Shown in pieces: positions 35,372 to 44,184 of a stretch of DNA of 44,184 nucleotides. The stretch covers positions 1 through 44,184 of the forward strand of contig NZ_BAIZ01000029.1 of NCBI RefSeq assembly GCF_000613445.1, written 5' to 3'. The first letter of the stretch is position 1, and each line of letters opens with the position of its first letter. Source of the stretch: Hoylesella shahii DSM 15611 = JCM 12083 (GTDB taxonomy: Bacteria; Bacteroidota; Bacteroidia; Bacteroidales; Bacteroidaceae). The notes below the pieces were generated by a model that was not told the DNA's origin, made no database searches, and saw only the letters and a list, made by a program, of their open reading frames with translations. The translations under genes and the position numbers were made by a program.

Positions 35372-36988
35372 ATGAAAAGTTTATCATATATGGCAATGGC
35401 CGTGACAATGGTTGTGGCGTTGACAGGATGTAACGATTGGTTGGAAGTCCCTGTTGAGGGAAAGTCAACATCGAAAGAATTGTTTGAGAAAGGCGACGGC
35501 TACAGGAGTGTGTTGCATGGCGTGTATATGAACATGGCCGAAGATGTGCTTTATGGCAAAAATCTGCAGTGCGGACTTGTAGACTTCTTCTCAAATCAGT
35601 ATAATGTGAATGTTAGAAATGAAGACTTGAGCAGTAGAGCACTAATTGCTGCGGGAAATCGTGACTACAAAAATACGCAGTTGACACCAGAGATTAAAAA
35701 CTTATGGATGTCTGCTTATAAGTGCATTGGTGCAGCTAACGGACTCATTCAGAGTGTGTCTGGAGAAGATCCAAATAAATTTGCAAAAGGCGAGATGGAG
35801 AAAAATATGATCGAAGGTGAAGCAAAGGCTTTGCGCGCTTTCATTCATCTCGATCTACTGAGGTTGTTTGCTCCAGCTCCAAAAGACGATGATGGAAATG
35901 CATATATCCCCTATGTGAACACCTTCCCTAATATCTTGGCCACTCACATGAAGACAAGAGAAGTGCTAGATGCTATTATTAAGGACTTGGAAGAGGCTCG
36001 CGAATTGGTGAAACCTTACGATATCTCATTATATGGTAGTGGTGCTAGCGCATCAGGGAGAGCTCGTTTCTACAACCAGTTTGATTATGGTACAACTATT
36101 TATACCAACCGCGAAGAGTTGGATGAGTTCTTTGGAGGACGTGGTTATCGTTTCTCATACTGGGCAATAACGGCAACCTTGGCTCGTGCATACCAATATA
36201 AGGGCGCTTACGAAGACTCTTTCTACGATAAGGCGAAGGAATGTGCTGACGAAATCATTAATTGTGAGATTGTGGCAGAGGATAAAACGAAGTACTATCC
36301 ATTTAAAGAAGAAAACTTTGATGGATTCTTCTACGCTGAACGCCCAGAGGAAGCTTCTGATATACGCATGGTTGGCAACTTAATTATGGGTGTGTACCGA
36401 GACAATGTTAAGACGGGGTTGATTTCAAACATGTTGTCCCAATATCCTAGAAGGAAAAGTGTTGTTGCGCAAGATCAGTTGTTTATCGTTAATACAGATG
36501 GTCAAGATATTTTCAAGACTGTTGATAACATTGATGAGTCGGCAAACGATATTCGTTGTACACGCTTGCTTTATACACCAGAAGGAGCATACCAAACTAA
36601 GCTGTCAATGAAATGGTATGTTAAGGAGAATAATGTTGTAGAACGTGATAAGACGCTGAGTATTTTCCCGTTATTGCGCACTTCAGAGATGAGATATATT
36701 ATAGCCGAGACACTTGCACGTAGAAATAACTTCGCTGGCGCATACGAAATTATCAATAACATGCGCGAAAAACGAGGACTTTCAGGACATTCTTTGGCGG
36801 TAAAGGCTACATTTGATGAGTTTCAAAAGGATTTAGTGAGAGAAGCTCAGCGCGAATGGATAAGTGAAGGACAATTGTTCTACCTTTATAAAAGGTTAGG
36901 AGCAGGTGTTAAACGCAGTGATAATACGGTGAAACCTTTCACCAAAGCAGAGTCGGTTGTGCCGATTCCTACTGATGAAAATCTCTAA
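35372..36988 (+). CDS. SusD/RagB-family surface lipoprotein
   Basis: A 538-residue lipoprotein that forms the substrate-capturing lid over the SusC barrel. The signal and lipobox are VVALTGC, followed by NDWLEVPVEGKST, typical of the family. The helical TPR-like SusD core includes EGEAKALRAFIHLDLLRLF (about residues 148-166) and AYEIINNMREKRGL, LVREAQREWISEGQLFYLYK near the C-terminus. It lies 22 bases after susC and is surely co-transcribed. Family identity is clear; substrate is not. Confidence 0.94.
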   Translation: MKSLSYMAMAVTMVVALTGCNDWLEVPVEGKSTSKELFEKGDGYRSVLHGVYMNMAEDVLYGKNLQCGLVDFFSNQYNVNVRNEDLSSRALIAAGNRDYKNTQLTPEIKNLWMSAYKCIGAANGLIQSVSGEDPNKFAKGEMEKNMIEGEAKALRAFIHLDLLRLFAPAPKDDDGNAYIPYVNTFPNILATHMKTREVLDAIIKDLEEARELVKPYDISLYGSGASASGRARFYNQFDYGTTIYTNREELDEFFGGRGYRFSYWAITATLARAYQYKGAYEDSFYDKAKECADEIINCEIVAEDKTKYYPFKEENFDGFFYAERPEEASDIRMVGNLIMGVYRDNVKTGLISNMLSQYPRRKSVVAQDQLFIVNTDGQDIFKTVDNIDESANDIRCTRLLYTPEGAYQTKLSMKWYVKENNVVERDKTLSIFPLLRTSEMRYIIAETLARRNNFAGAYEIINNMREKRGLSGHSLAVKATFDEFQKDLVREAQREWISEGQLFYLYKRLGAGVKRSDNTVKPFTKAESVVPIPTDENL

Positions 36989-37007
36989 CGCATAATATCA
37001 ATAGCTT

Positions 37008-37763
37008 ATGAGAAAGTTATTTTATATGTTGCCTTTGGCAGCAATAGCTTGGTTATCCTCTTGTCAGGAACAGCCACTTACCACTTTTGGCGATGACCAT
37101 TACATATACTTCGATAAGTATTATGTTGACGAAAAAGAGCCTGGGAAACATACAGCAGACTCAACTTTCGCATCATTCTTCTTCCTTAGCGATGACGTTG
37201 ATGCTGTGGATGCCGCACTCCTGGTACATATGGCAGGAAGGAATTTGACTAAGGATGAGACCTTTAAATTGAGAGTGGTGCCCGAGGGAACAACGGCTAC
37301 CCCAGATGAATATAAGTTGGAAGACACGTATACCTTTAGAGCAAGAGCTACAGAAGCAAATGCTACTAATCGAACAGACACCATTCTTATTAAGATGTAT
37401 CGCAGACCTAGGCTTAAAGATTTGCCTAAAGGGGTGAGGCTCATGGTGGAGCTAGTTCCTGAAGGTGGCTTGCTGTTAGGACAAACTGAACGTACACGTG
37501 CAGTTGTTATATTAACTCGCGATGCCATCAAGCCTGCTTGGTGGAATACTGAGGTGAAAGAACTACTTATGGGTGAGTACTCTCCTCGTAAATACAAACT
37601 CTTTGTAATGCATATCGACCCAACGGCATCATTTAACGAGGAGATGTTAAAAGATACTCCTTGGAAAGCTAGACAGCTTGTGCAGAAATTTAAGGAGTGG
37701 TTAGGCAAACATCCCGACAAAGCCGTTGAGGAAGACGGAACGCCAATTACCGTTAATGTGTGA
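37008..37763 (+). CDS. DUF4843 domain lipoprotein
   Basis: A 251-residue lipoprotein with the signal LPLAAIAWLSSC and a mature start QEQPLTTFGDDHYIYFD. The all-beta pattern, with FRLRV-like FKLRVVPEGTTATPDEY and ILIKMYRRPRLKD, is that of DUF4843 proteins regularly found third in SusC-SusD operons that lack polysaccharidases. Probably surface-exposed and an accessory in substrate binding, but no activity is established. It is 19 bases from SusD and close to the next gene. Confidence 0.75.
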   Translation: MRKLFYMLPLAAIAWLSSCQEQPLTTFGDDHYIYFDKYYVDEKEPGKHTADSTFASFFFLSDDVDAVDAALLVHMAGRNLTKDETFKLRVVPEGTTATPDEYKLEDTYTFRARATEANATNRTDTILIKMYRRPRLKDLPKGVRLMVELVPEGGLLLGQTERTRAVVILTRDAIKPAWWNTEVKELLMGEYSPRKYKLFVMHIDPTASFNEEMLKDTPWKARQLVQKFKEWLGKHPDKAVEEDGTPITVNV

Positions 37764-37783
37764 CACCTTTAAAAACAAAAACT

Positions 37784-39460
37784 ATGCGGAACTTTAAATA
37801 TGTGTTCGTAGGAATGCTCATGCCACTAATGTTGGCATCCTGCTTTAGTGACGAAGGTAATTATGAATACGAGTCGCTCAAACCGCCTACATGGCTTGAC
37901 AACTTTATGAATAGACCAATACAGGTGTTGGTTTATGGTGGACGAAATGTTAAATTGGATGGCTCAAGATACTTCAATTGGGGAAAACTAGATTCGCTGC
38001 AACGTAGCCAAGAGGTACGTTATGAGTGGAGAATGAACGGGAAGGTGTTTAGTGACCAACTGAAGGAGGAGATGACTACCGACGAATTTCTTAAGAGAAT
38101 GGGGCTTGAAGAAATGCCTGTTAAGGAGCAATCTGGTGATTTTTCCATCATCGAGAAATCGTCGGGCGTAACATTCAAGGTTAAATGTACGCTGTTCTTT
38201 AAACCAGCTATTGGAGGTGGCGACTTTGTGGTGTATTCTGCTAAATCGCCTACTGAAACAAATGTAGGTAAACTAACAGTGTTCAGACTTGTTTACATTA
38301 ACGAGAAAGGACGCCTCAAACAAAATTACGATTTCGGTAGATACGTACTCAACGATATTCCTGGTACACCAAAGACTTTGGATGTTGCTGTGGCAAAAAA
38401 CGTGGGTGCTGCTGGTTCGCTCACTGTTATCACCGAAGAGGGCGATGCTACAGTATATAATGCTGGAAACTTGAAGAAAGAATGGGAACTCAGTTCACAA
38501 TTTGCTGATGGTATTCCTGATAATTTCAAGGTTAGTGGACGTAAAGATCAAGAGGATGGTGGCTTGAATACACCAGCTTCAACTTGGGTGGTTACGAAAG
38601 ATGGACGTTTGTTCTCTCGCCAGTTTGGTAAAAACTATTTGGGCGGAAAGTTCCTAAGCGAACCTTATTATATTGACTCGCTTGGTTACAAGATAACGAA
38701 GTTCGGACACACTAACTGGGGAGTTACCAATATCCCATGTTACGATGAGAAAAACCGAAGAGTGGTTTTGGCTACAAGCGTCAATTCTTCTGATTTCTAT
38801 AAGTATCGTAGCTTCGTGGCTACACTTCATTCTAATCAGTTCTATTCGCCCGCAGAGAAAATGCCGGCTGATGCTAAGGTGTATTACCTAACAACGATGA
38901 ATGGCGCTGAATATCGCGATAATCGTAATAGTTGGTTCCAAGCTTACTATACCACTCAAGGTAAATCAATGGTGGCTTGCTTCGCTGTAGATAATTACGG
39001 ACGTCGATTGACCTACACAATGAACTATATGAGCCCGTATGAGGTGCCTGGACACTTGTTTACTGATGAGACGGTGTTCTTAACTGCTTCGGGAGAGCAT
39101 CTCACCGGAAGTTCGTCGAAGGCTTATACCGACCTCTTCTCTGAAGGAAAAGATCTGTATGCAATCGAACGCGATGGCAATCGAACTTACTTTGGAGCTT
39201 CGGAAGTAACGATTAGGCAGATACCCTTGGAAGGTATTACATCTAAGATTACTTGCATGGTTTATGATGTGATGGACTATTGGATGGGCCTTGATGGTGA
39301 ATATCCACACCTTGTTGTTGGTTGCGAAAATGGTGATGTGCTCGTTTACTACGCCGTTCCAGTTACTCATCCACGTCTTATGAAAAAATATAATGTAGGC
39401 GGACGCGTTTCTACGATTAAACAGGTAGCTATGCCAAGTGGATATCTCGACTTATATTAA
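37784..39460 (+). CDS. PKD-like family lipoprotein
   Basis: A 558-residue surface lipoprotein from the ATG at 37784; a GTG at 37760 in the same frame overlaps the previous gene but would precede a normal lipoprotein signal (MLMPLMLASC). The first part (about residues 20-190) is an Ig/PKD-like beta domain with the segment RYEWRMNGKVF. The rest (about 200-558) looks like a beta-propeller-type repeat domain with GNLKKEWELS, ATSVNSSDFYKYR and VVGCENGDVLVYYA. Such proteins follow DUF4843 lipoproteins in the same operon type. Likely role is ligand capture at the cell surface. Confidence 0.7.
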   Translation: MRNFKYVFVGMLMPLMLASCFSDEGNYEYESLKPPTWLDNFMNRPIQVLVYGGRNVKLDGSRYFNWGKLDSLQRSQEVRYEWRMNGKVFSDQLKEEMTTDEFLKRMGLEEMPVKEQSGDFSIIEKSSGVTFKVKCTLFFKPAIGGGDFVVYSAKSPTETNVGKLTVFRLVYINEKGRLKQNYDFGRYVLNDIPGTPKTLDVAVAKNVGAAGSLTVITEEGDATVYNAGNLKKEWELSSQFADGIPDNFKVSGRKDQEDGGLNTPASTWVVTKDGRLFSRQFGKNYLGGKFLSEPYYIDSLGYKITKFGHTNWGVTNIPCYDEKNRRVVLATSVNSSDFYKYRSFVATLHSNQFYSPAEKMPADAKVYYLTTMNGAEYRDNRNSWFQAYYTTQGKSMVACFAVDNYGRRLTYTMNYMSPYEVPGHLFTDETVFLTASGEHLTGSSSKAYTDLFSEGKDLYAIERDGNRTYFGASEVTIRQIPLEGITSKITCMVYDVMDYWMGLDGEYPHLVVGCENGDVLVYYAVPVTHPRLMKKYNVGGRVSTIKQVAMPSGYLDLY

Positions 39461-39472
39461 AAAACAACTACA

Positions 39473-39506
39473 GCAGCTGCCCTTACCACAAGGGTGGGGC
39501 AGCTGC
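39473..39506 (+). other. Hairpin between the PKD-like and secreted repeat genes
   Basis: A perfect 10-bp stem (GCAGCTGCCC 39473-39482 and GGGCAGCTGC 39497-39506) with a 14-base loop that itself can pair partly. The tail is not T-rich, so it may be an RNA-processing or attenuation element that separates levels of the two genes rather than a full terminator. Confidence 0.5.
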
Positions 39507-39525
39507 ACAAACAAATATAGATAAA

Positions 39526-40629
39526 ATGCAAAATATGATGGTTTTTAAAAGAACTGCCGGCGCATTTTTGATGCTATTAGCTGGCGCGTTTACACTGCAA
39601 GCGCAGAATGACAAAGTGAACCTCAACATTAGCGTGGCCAATAAAGGCGGCGCACCCACTATCACGCTTAAGAAGTCGGCCGAATGCCAAGCTTATTGTC
39701 TTGCCTTGTTCACATCAGACATCGCTGGCATCATCAAAGATGAAGTGGTTGACGGATATTTCACCGGACAAAAGAAGCCCCACTACACCGATAATGCTAA
39801 GGATAAGAAACTGGTGGATTATGGATTGGTGGTTGTTCCCGAAAAAGAATACACCCTCATCGCCCTCGGTTATGGCAAGGATGGAAAGCCAGGTAAGGTA
39901 GTTCGTACACAGTTTGTTGCTCCTCGCAGACAAGGTTTCTCTTCGGCGCAAGTGTTGGCACAGGTTATCAACCTCGGACCCGACAGCGTTACGGTGAAGT
40001 TCACACCCAATACCGATGTGGCTGGCTATGCACTTTGCCAGTTTGAAGGAGGAACTATCGAACAAACCGTGAAAGAACACGGACCAATGATGGGCTTCTC
40101 TAATGCTTACGATATGATTAAGCAATTTAGTGGAAAAGATTATACCACCGAAAAGCAACACACTTGGCGCGAAATGGTGCCAGATGCTAACTATGAGATT
40201 TGTGTGTTGGCATGGGATAAAAATGGTGTATTCCAAGAAATTACTAAGGTTCCTGTTACAACCAAGAAGCTTGGCGGACCTGGTGAAGCCACTGTAGAAA
40301 TTAAGATTGGTGAATTTGGTGGTAGCAAGAAGGGTGGTTATTTCCAAGATGTTACTTACACTCCTAACGACCAAGCTGCTTTGCATCGCGACATCATCAT
40401 CACCGAAGAGGCTTTCAATAAGGCCGACATGGGTAATTTTGGCGTAATCAAGATGTTGCAAACCGACCATCCCAAAGATATCTACTGGAACCAATACCGT
40501 GTAGACAGAGCTAGATGGAACGCCACTCCACTCACCACCTACTACGCTTGCTCTATTGCCAAGAACGTAGACGGCAAGTGGGGAGAACTCAAAAAGGTGA
40601 AGTTTACCACACCTGCAGCTAAAGAATAA
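39526..40629 (+). CDS. Secreted protein with Fn3-like repeats, unidentified
   Basis: A 367-residue protein with a signal peptide ending near GAFTLQAQ (residue 27 or so). The ATG at 39526 is used; ATGs three codons later are alternatives. The body contains about three beta-rich modules in which similar patterns recur (LVVVPEKEYTLIALGYGKDG, VPDANYEICVLAWDKNG, TPLTTYYACSIAKNVDG), as in fibronectin type III-like repeats. There is no lipobox, so it is periplasmic or exported. I do not recognise a specific family. It is the fifth gene of the SusC run. Confidence 0.65.
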   Translation: MQNMMVFKRTAGAFLMLLAGAFTLQAQNDKVNLNISVANKGGAPTITLKKSAECQAYCLALFTSDIAGIIKDEVVDGYFTGQKKPHYTDNAKDKKLVDYGLVVVPEKEYTLIALGYGKDGKPGKVVRTQFVAPRRQGFSSAQVLAQVINLGPDSVTVKFTPNTDVAGYALCQFEGGTIEQTVKEHGPMMGFSNAYDMIKQFSGKDYTTEKQHTWREMVPDANYEICVLAWDKNGVFQEITKVPVTTKKLGGPGEATVEIKIGEFGGSKKGGYFQDVTYTPNDQAALHRDIIITEEAFNKADMGNFGVIKMLQTDHPKDIYWNQYRVDRARWNATPLTTYYACSIAKNVDGKWGELKKVKFTTPAAKE

Positions 40630-41072
40630 AACAAACTCTTTGCACTAGCTTCTGGCTATCATGTAAGATTCAGTTGGTGGGTTTTGCTTATACCTTGTCG
40701 TTGGTATAAAACCACACTAAAGGCATTCGCAAAAACAGTTCACCAAGCCTACTATGCCTATAAACTTAGTGATGAACCACCAATTCAACAGAATGGAGTG
40801 GGGAGGCCAACCTTCATTGGCCACCCAATAACTAATGATACTCGTATTTAGTTGATGGTAGGATGATACCGCACCCGGTGTGTTTTACTCCTCCATACGC
40901 ATATCGCACTATCCAACTTAACATAATCTTAGGGGTGTTTCCTAATAAGATAAGCCCCATAACCTTGCGAATGCGGAGTGAGAAAACATCCGGGGCGGTT
41001 CTGCCAGGATGCTATTTGCAACAGTGGCACGTTTTACGCTGTCTAAAAACCTAAACCACTTATCGAAACAAA
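40630..41072. other. 443-base gap before the M16 peptidase gene
   Basis: No gene is seen. It contains a 7-bp hairpin (TTATACC 40688-40694 with GGTATAA 40703-40709) and a GGCCAA/TTGGCC hairpin extended by a GGG/CCC pair (40801-40826). These may end the SusC transcript, but neither has a good T-tract. A separate promoter for the M16 gene was not recognised. Confidence 0.4.
40801..40826 (+). terminator. Weak candidate terminator after the secreted repeat gene
   Basis: GGGAGGCCAA (40801-40810), loop CCTTCA, TTGGCCACCC (40817-40826): nine pairs with one mismatch. There is no T-run, so the call is weak. Confidence 0.3.
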
Positions 41073-43911
41073 ATGAATAACTTGAAGACAATTCTATCTG
41101 GTTGGGCTTTTTTAGCCCTGCTTTTACCCACTAGCTTGCGTGGGCAAAATGCTAATCAGGCCCCGCCTATCCCCGTTGATACAGCTGTGAGGATTGGCAC
41201 GCTGCCCAACGGATTGACGTATTACATACGCCATAACAATTGGCCCGAACATCGAGCCGACTTCTATATTGCCCAAAAGGTGGGCTCTATACAGGAAGAA
41301 GAGAGCCAAAGAGGTTTGGCCCACTTCCTAGAACACATGTGCTTTAATGGAACGAAGCATTTCCCTGGCAACGAACTTATTCGCTACTTGGAGACGCTTG
41401 GTGTGAAGTTTGGTGGCGACCTCAATGCTTACACCTCTATCGACCAAACCGTTTACAATATTTCTAACGTGCCCACAATGCGCCAATCAGCACTCGACTC
41501 GTGTTTGCTGATTCTAAGCGACTGGGCCAATGCGCTCACACTCGACCCAGCCGAGATTGATAAAGAACGCGGAGTGATACACGAAGAGTGGCGCGAACGC
41601 ACCGGGCCTAACATGCGAATGCTCGAACGCAATCTACTTAAATTATATTCGGGAAGCAAATACGGTGCTCGCTTCCCTATAGGACTGATGAGTGTGGTAG
41701 ACAACTTCAAACCTAAAGAGTTGCGCGACTACTACGAGAAATGGTATCATCCCTCTAATCAAGCATCATCGTTGTTGGTGATGTTGATGTGGCACACACC
41801 GAAGCCATGATTAAAAAGCTTTTCGGCCCCTTAAAGAACCCCGAAAACCAGGCTAAGATTGAAGATGTGGCTGTGCCTGATAACGAAGAACCCATCATTG
41901 TGGTGGATAAAGACCGCGAACAGCAAAGCAGTGCTGTGGAGGTGTCGTTCAAGCACGAGGTTTGGCCCGATTCAAAGAAGGCTAATGTTGATTATCTTCT
42001 TGCCAATTATGCCAAGAATATGGCTCTAGGTATGCTCAACGACCGTTATGCCGAGGCTGTACAAAAGTCGGCCGATTGCCCTTATCTTGGCGCTTCGGCT
42101 GCCGATGGCAACTTTATCTTTGCCAAAACGAAGGGCGCTTTCACCATCAGTGCCACACCACGAGACATGGCTGGGTCGGCTGCTGCATTGCAAGCTGCCT
42201 TGGTTGAGGCTCACCGCGCTGCCAAGTTTGGATTTACTCAAGGCGAATACGATCGCGCTAAGGCCAACTTACTCAGTGCTTTGGAAAAGGCTTATAATGG
42301 TCGCGACAAACGCGGAAACGCTTCTTTTGCCGACGACTACAAAGGTCATTTCCTTTCGCAAGAGCTATCCCCGCCTTCGAAGACTATTATGAGATAATGA
42401 AGCAGTTGGTACCCAACATCCCCTTGGCCGACATCAATAGCATCCTTCCTCAGTTGTTGCCCAATAACGACCGCAACATGGTTATCGTAAGTTTCAACAA
42501 CGAACAAGAAGGTAATGTTTATCCCACACCCGAATCGCTGCTCGCAGCTGTACATGCTGCTCGTAGCACCAAGGTTGAACCCTATGTTGATACCGTAAAA
42601 GAGAAACCATTGATGACGAAGTTGCCTCGTCCTGGCAAGATTGTTAAGGAGAAGAAGAATGCCGAACTGGGTTACACCGAACTCAAACTCTCTAATGGGG
42701 TAACGGTTATCCTGAAGAAAACCGACTTTAAGAAAGACCAAGTTAACTTTGCCGCAAGTGGTCATGGTGGTAAATCACTCTATGGAGCTAAGGATTATAC
42801 CAACTTGGCTGTGTTCAACGACATTGTCGCAATCAGCGGACTTGGTGGTTTCAGCAACATGGAATTGCCCAAAATTCTTGCTGGTAAGATTGCCAATGCT
42901 GGTCTGTCTATGGGCGATAAGTACATGGGCATGTCGGGTGGCTCGTCTAAACGCGATGTAGAAACGATGCTGCAGCTGGCATATCTCTACCTCTCTGGCC
43001 ACATCACCAAAGACGCACAATCGTTCTCAGCACTCATGGATTCGTGGCGCACGGCTCTCAAGAACCGCTCTTTAAATCACGACATCGCTTTCAACGATTC
43101 GCTCGTGGCTACCGTTTACGGTCATAACCCACGCTTGTTGCCCGTATTGGAAAAAGATTTACCCGATATCAATTACGACCGCATTCTGCAAATAGCACGC
43201 GAACGCACTGATAATGCAGCTGCATGGACCTTCAGTTTCATTGGCGACTTCGACGAACCGCTGCTTCGTAAGCTCATTTGCCGTTATCTTGGCTCGTTGC
43301 CCACTAAGGGTAAGGTGGTTAAGGGTCATCTCACCAGTTCGTTTGTTAAAGGAAAAATAGAGAATGTGTTCCGTCGCAAGATGGAAACGCCTAAGGCAAT
43401 GGCCTGTGTGATGTGGCATACCACCGATGTTCCTTACTCTGTAGAAAACGCTGTACGCATGAATATGATTGGTCAGATACTTTCGATGGTCTACCTAAAA
43501 ACCATCCGCGAAGATGCATCTGCTGCTTATTCGGTATCGGCTGAAGGTGGAGCAACCATCGATGGCGACTATCACGACTACTCGGTGCTGGTTACTTGCC
43601 CCGTAAAGCCCGAGAAACGCGACACCGCAATGACCATCATCTATCGCGAAGCAGATAACATGACTCGCACCTGCGACGCTGCTATGCTCGACAAGGTGAA
43701 AGAGTATATGCTCAAGAGTGTGGCTAGCGCCGAAAAAACCAATGCTTATTGGAGTGGCGTTATCAACATGTATCGCCGTCATGGCATCAACATGCACACA
43801 CGCTATCGCGACATGATTAAGCAACAGACGCCCGAAAAGCTCTGTGCGCTGATGAAGCAAATACTTCAAAGTGGCAACCGCATCACGGTTGAGATGCTGC
43901 CACAAGAATAA
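41073..43911 (+). pseudogene. M16-family zinc metallopeptidase (two indels)
   Basis: A large two-homology-unit insulinase/PqqL-type peptidase with a signal peptide ([10 protein letters not shown]). The inverted zinc motif H84-F-L-E-H88 and the distal ligand E165 in [13 protein letters not shown] have the spacing typical of M16. The frame breaks twice. One base is missing near 41764 (join SNQA to [18 protein letters not shown]). One C is missing near 42365 (join HFLSQE to PIPAFEDYYEIMKQ). Repaired length is 946 residues, usual for the family. It degrades peptides, probably in the periplasm or at the outer membrane, and fits a peptide-uptake role for the upstream SusC/SusD pair. Sequencing error is likely. 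Confidence 0.85.
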
Positions 43912-44184
43912 AGGGTTGAAGCTGAATGGTTAAATAGAAGCTGTTGAGAGGTGAAAGGGCGCTGGGTGAGAAGATGAAAAGGTGCACACACCAGTAATGG
44001 GCTATGCTTAAAGGCGGTTAATCAATATAATACGATGGGTTAGCGAACCCCTTAAATCTCCCGCCCTCACGCTCATGAAGCGTGGAGCTAGCATATTTTC
44101 ACCTTTGTCTCCTTGCTCTTCTGCCTCTCATTCACAGATTCTACATGTCTTTACAGCTATTAAGTGAAATATAGAATAATATTA
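43912..44184. repeat. Terminal intergenic segment with GGTGAAAG-type repeats
   Basis: Bases 43949-43984 contain GAGGTGAAAGGG and AGATGAAAAGGTG, also found at 22401-22429, followed by a pyrimidine-rich stretch (44090-44150) resembling 22430-22470. Small hairpins (GGGTT/AACCC at 44037-44050, CACGCT/AGCGTG at 44068-44084) could end the M16 transcript. No gene is seen to the window edge. Confidence 0.4.

Noticed and set aside
39715..40494. Minus-strand frame of 259 codons
   Set aside because: Antisense shadow of the secreted repeat protein, which has a signal peptide and operon context.

Overview
The window looks like a chromosomal segment of a Bacteroidales bacterium, most likely Prevotella or a close relative. 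The evidence is a SusC/SusD-type outer-membrane pair followed by DUF4843 and PKD-like lipoproteins, TAnnTTTG promoter boxes of the Bacteroidetes type, few Shine-Dalgarno sequences, and TlpA-like thioredoxin-fold proteins with long N-terminal extensions. Genus assignment is inference. No tRNA, rRNA, CRISPR array, transposase or integrase was recognised.

Positions 1-22.4 kb (all + strand) form a cell-surface polysaccharide locus. After an SGNH hydrolase and a stretch of decayed sequence comes a complete CMP-sialic acid cassette (NeuD-NeuB-NeuA-NeuC, close to the E. coli K1 proteins in recalled comparison) and a DUF115/GT42-like protein that is a good candidate sialyltransferase. Then come a Wzx flippase, a GT2 transferase, a complete GDP-D-glycero-alpha-D-manno-heptose pathway (HddA, GmhA, fused HddC-GmhB), a glycosyltransferase, an EpsG/Wzy polymerase and three more glycosyltransferases. 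The block ends with a WbpV-like reductase, a WbpL/WecA-like initiating phosphosugar transferase and a WbpM/PglF-like 4,6-dehydratase. That last trio predicts a glycan started on a 6-deoxy-HexNAc such as QuiNAc. A NTP_transf_5 family protein closes the block. No Wza/Wzc export genes are in the window.

Positions 22.5-29 kb hold a VanX-like M15 dipeptidase ending in a very strong hairpin terminator, then a 1.3 kb gap with a 22-bp tandem repeat. On the minus strand lie an adenylate-forming ligase plus acyl carrier protein pair and two TlpA-like proteins, one of which has lost a redox cysteine.

Positions 29.8-43.9 kb look like a nutrient-uptake module. A membrane-spanning TPR-HTH regulator (minus) diverges from SusC, SusD, a DUF4843 lipoprotein, a PKD-like lipoprotein, a secreted repeat protein and a large M16 zinc peptidase. 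A peptide-type substrate is a reasonable guess.

A striking feature is about 14 single-base indels, mostly one base missing from a short homopolymer, that break nine otherwise normal genes along the whole window. All can be repaired to family-length frames, so they look more like sequencing or assembly errors than real decay. I annotate the broken genes over their full span and give the repair point for each.
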